Positions 6,958-8,136 of a DNA stretch of 8,136 nt are shown one piece after another. A program made the translations under genes and the position numbers. Below the pieces are notes generated by a model. It saw nothing but the letters and a program-made list of their open reading frames with translations, made no database searches and was not told the DNA's origin. The stretch is from Bacillota bacterium (GTDB lineage: Bacteria; Bacillota; Clostridia; Acetivibrionales; DSM-1351): the NCBI GenBank assembly GCA_023436515.1, contig JAEZIV010000259.1:1-8136 (forward strand). The letters are read 5' to 3'. How positions within the stretch are numbered: position 1 is the first letter of the stretch; every line of letters begins with the position of its first letter.

Positions 6958-7104
6958 ATGAAATTCAGCAGAGGAGGTTATTGGGCTAAGGACCTGCAAG
7001 CACGCCACCTTCGGATCAAAAAGCAAAGACTTGAAAAGATGGGCTTTAAGTTTGCCGGTTCATTATTACGGCAATTTATACTAATTTATGCCTATGATGT
7101 CTAA
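6958..7104 (+). CDS. Doubtful 48-residue ORF after the HIT gene
   Basis: An ATG 3 bases after the HIT stop opens a 48-codon frame ending at TAA 7102-7104. The product is strongly basic (Lys/Arg-rich in the middle, including a RIKKQRLEKMGFKF stretch) and no family is recognised. Only a weak TTGGA lies upstream, whereas a good AGAGGAGG (6970-6977) sits inside the frame and leads to no sensible start. It may be a small real gene, a remnant of a decayed gene, or chance. Confidence 0.2.
   Translation: MKFSRGGYWAKDLQARHLRIKKQRLEKMGFKFAGSLLRQFILIYAYDV
7052..7074 (+). terminator. Possible weak terminator hairpin between the HIT and mtaB genes
   Basis: TTGCCG (7052-7057) and CGGCAA (7069-7074) form a perfect 6-bp GC-containing stem with an 11-base loop, followed by TTTATACTAATTT. 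The stem is short and the T-run broken, so termination would be partial at best. It lies within the doubtful 48-codon ORF, which argues mildly against that ORF. Confidence 0.35.
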
Positions 7105-7148
7105 CCGATGTTATAGTAATCTTCTCGCTGTTAAAACTCTTGAAATTG

Positions 7149-7157
7149 TGGTAAAAT
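7149..7157 (+). promoter_or_regulatory. Candidate extended -10 promoter of mtaB
   Basis: TGG followed by TAAAAT (7152-7157) makes an extended -10 element about 43 bases before the ATG at 7200. No good -35 box is found at 16-18 bases upstream, which is common for extended -10 promoters. The surrounding TTGTGGTA is also present at the HIT promoter. Confidence 0.45.
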
Positions 7158-7199
7158 AGCCATGCACGCTTATATAGCAATGAGAGGAAATAGGTCGGA

Positions 7200-8136
7200 A
7201 TGAAGATAAATACCAATGTTAAAATAGATCAAAATACTGATGCTTCTGAGTTCTTCGGAGAGAAAAAAACCGTGAGCTTTTATACCCTCGGTTGTAAGGT
7301 TAATCAATATGAATCTGAGGCTGTATCCTCACTTTTTGAGCAAAATGGCTACGAGGTAGTACCTTTTGACCAGAGTTCGGATGTTTATATAATTAACACC
7401 TGCACAGTAACAAACCTGAGTGATAGAAAATCCAGACAGGCTATCAGGAAGGCAAAAAAGAACAATCCTGATTCTATAGTAGCAGTGATGGGCTGCTATG
7501 CACAGACCTCCTCGGAGGAAGTACTTAAAATTCCCGGAGTAAATCTTGTTATCGGTACAAAGGACAGAAAAGATATCCTTGATTATATTAGAAGAATTGA
7601 AGCAGGTGAGTACAAGATTAACGCAGTGGATAATATAATGCTCACAAGAAGCTATGAGGAGCTGAAGGTAAGTACCTATAAAGAGAGAACCAGAGCGTAT
7701 CTGAAAATACAGGAGGGCTGCAGCCAGTTCTGTTCTTATTGCATAATACCATATGCAAGAGGTCCTGTGAGAAGCAGGAACCCTGAGGATATTATTTGTG
7801 AAGTCACGGAACTCTCTCGAAACGGATTTAGCGAGATAGTTCTTACCGGGATTCATCTGGCTTCCTATGGAAAGGATTTAAAAAACACAAATCTGCTTGA
7901 AATAATTAAGAGCCTGAATGAAATCAACGGGATTGAGCGGATAAGGCTGGGCTCCATTGAGCCTACAACTATTACGGAGGAGTTTGTAAAAGCTGCTGCA
8001 AAAATGCCAAAGCTTTGTCCTCATTACCACCTGTCCTTACAGAGTGGCTGTGATAGAACTCTTAAGGCAATGAATCGGAAATATACTGCGGAAGAATATC
8101 GACAAAGTGTTAACCTTCTAAAGAAATATATACCTG
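7200..8136 (+). CDS. mtaB: tRNA (N6-threonylcarbamoyladenosine-37) methylthiotransferase MtaB, 3' truncated
   Basis: MtaB is a radical-SAM iron-sulfur enzyme that converts t6A to ms2t6A at position 37 of tRNAs, supporting accurate decoding of Lys codons. The 312 visible residues, out of roughly 430-450 expected, contain the N-terminal methylthiotransferase domain with its three cluster cysteines: C32 in YTLGCKVNQYES, C68 in INTCTVTN and C99 in MGCYAQ. The radical-SAM CxxxCxxC follows as C174, C178 and C181 in EGCSQFCSYCIIPYARG, then the LTGIHLASYG and LGSIEP blocks. KVNQYES and TNLSDRKSRQ favour MtaB (YqeV) over MiaB or RimO. The frame is open to the window edge, so the C-terminal TRAM region is outside. 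The start is uncertain: ATG 7200 has AGAGGA (7183-7188) upstream and gives a 24-residue extension before the core, while GTG 7272 has GGAG (7257-7260) upstream but would trim the first strand. I prefer ATG 7200. Confidence 0.93.
   Translation, partial: MKINTNVKIDQNTDASEFFGEKKTVSFYTLGCKVNQYESEAVSSLFEQNGYEVVPFDQSSDVYIINTCTVTNLSDRKSRQAIRKAKKNNPDSIVAVMGCYAQTSSEEVLKIPGVNLVIGTKDRKDILDYIRRIEAGEYKINAVDNIMLTRSYEELKVSTYKERTRAYLKIQEGCSQFCSYCIIPYARGPVRSRNPEDIICEVTELSRNGFSEIVLTGIHLASYGKDLKNTNLLEIIKSLNEINGIERIRLGSIEPTTITEEFVKAAAKMPKLCPHYHLSLQSGCDRTLKAMNRKYTAEEYRQSVNLLKKYIP

Noticed and set aside
7329..7856. Minus-strand 175-codon open frame
   Set aside because: It lies wholly opposite mtaB, which has clear conserved motifs; the translation is low-complexity with no family features.

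Overview
The window is AT-rich, compactly coded DNA with Gram-positive-style signals: strong AAGGAGG-type ribosome binding sites, TTGACA/TATAAT-like promoters and a lipobox signal peptide. Together with the gene types (OmpR-type response regulator with a WalK/ResE-style kinase, Firmicute-length RNase R, an HPr-like protein, MtaB) this suggests a low-GC Firmicute, most likely a member of the Clostridia. A Ruminiclostridium-like source is a guess from general resemblance, not something the sequence proves.

Left part (1-3228, + strand): the end of an OmpR/PhoB-type response regulator, a membrane sensor histidine kinase starting 4 bases after its stop, and 27 bases later a large lipoprotein of unrecognised family. 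The spacing suggests one operon, with the lipoprotein a possible accessory or output of the two-component system. Middle part (3229-5905): a leader with a good sigma-A-like promoter, then a complete RNase R gene (rnr) with a charged tail, closed by a strong 15-bp hairpin terminator that can also serve the convergent gene.

Right part (5906-8136): a minus-strand gene for a 75-residue HPr-fold protein that keeps the regulatory-serine motif (KSIMG) but contains no histidine, so it cannot be a normal PTS phosphocarrier. It has its own well-formed promoter. A gene-poor stretch follows (about 6195-6609) with short repeats and two outward-facing promoters. Then come a small HIT-family (histidine triad) protein, a doubtful 48-codon ORF with a small hairpin, and the 5' two thirds of mtaB, a radical-SAM tRNA methylthiotransferase that runs off the window.

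Most of the window is ordinary housekeeping and signalling sequence. No tRNA, rRNA, CRISPR array, insertion sequence or phage gene was seen, and I see no clear undescribed multi-gene system. The items most worth a second look are the histidine-less HPr paralogue with the repeats upstream of its promoter, and the unknown lipoprotein tied to the sensor kinase.
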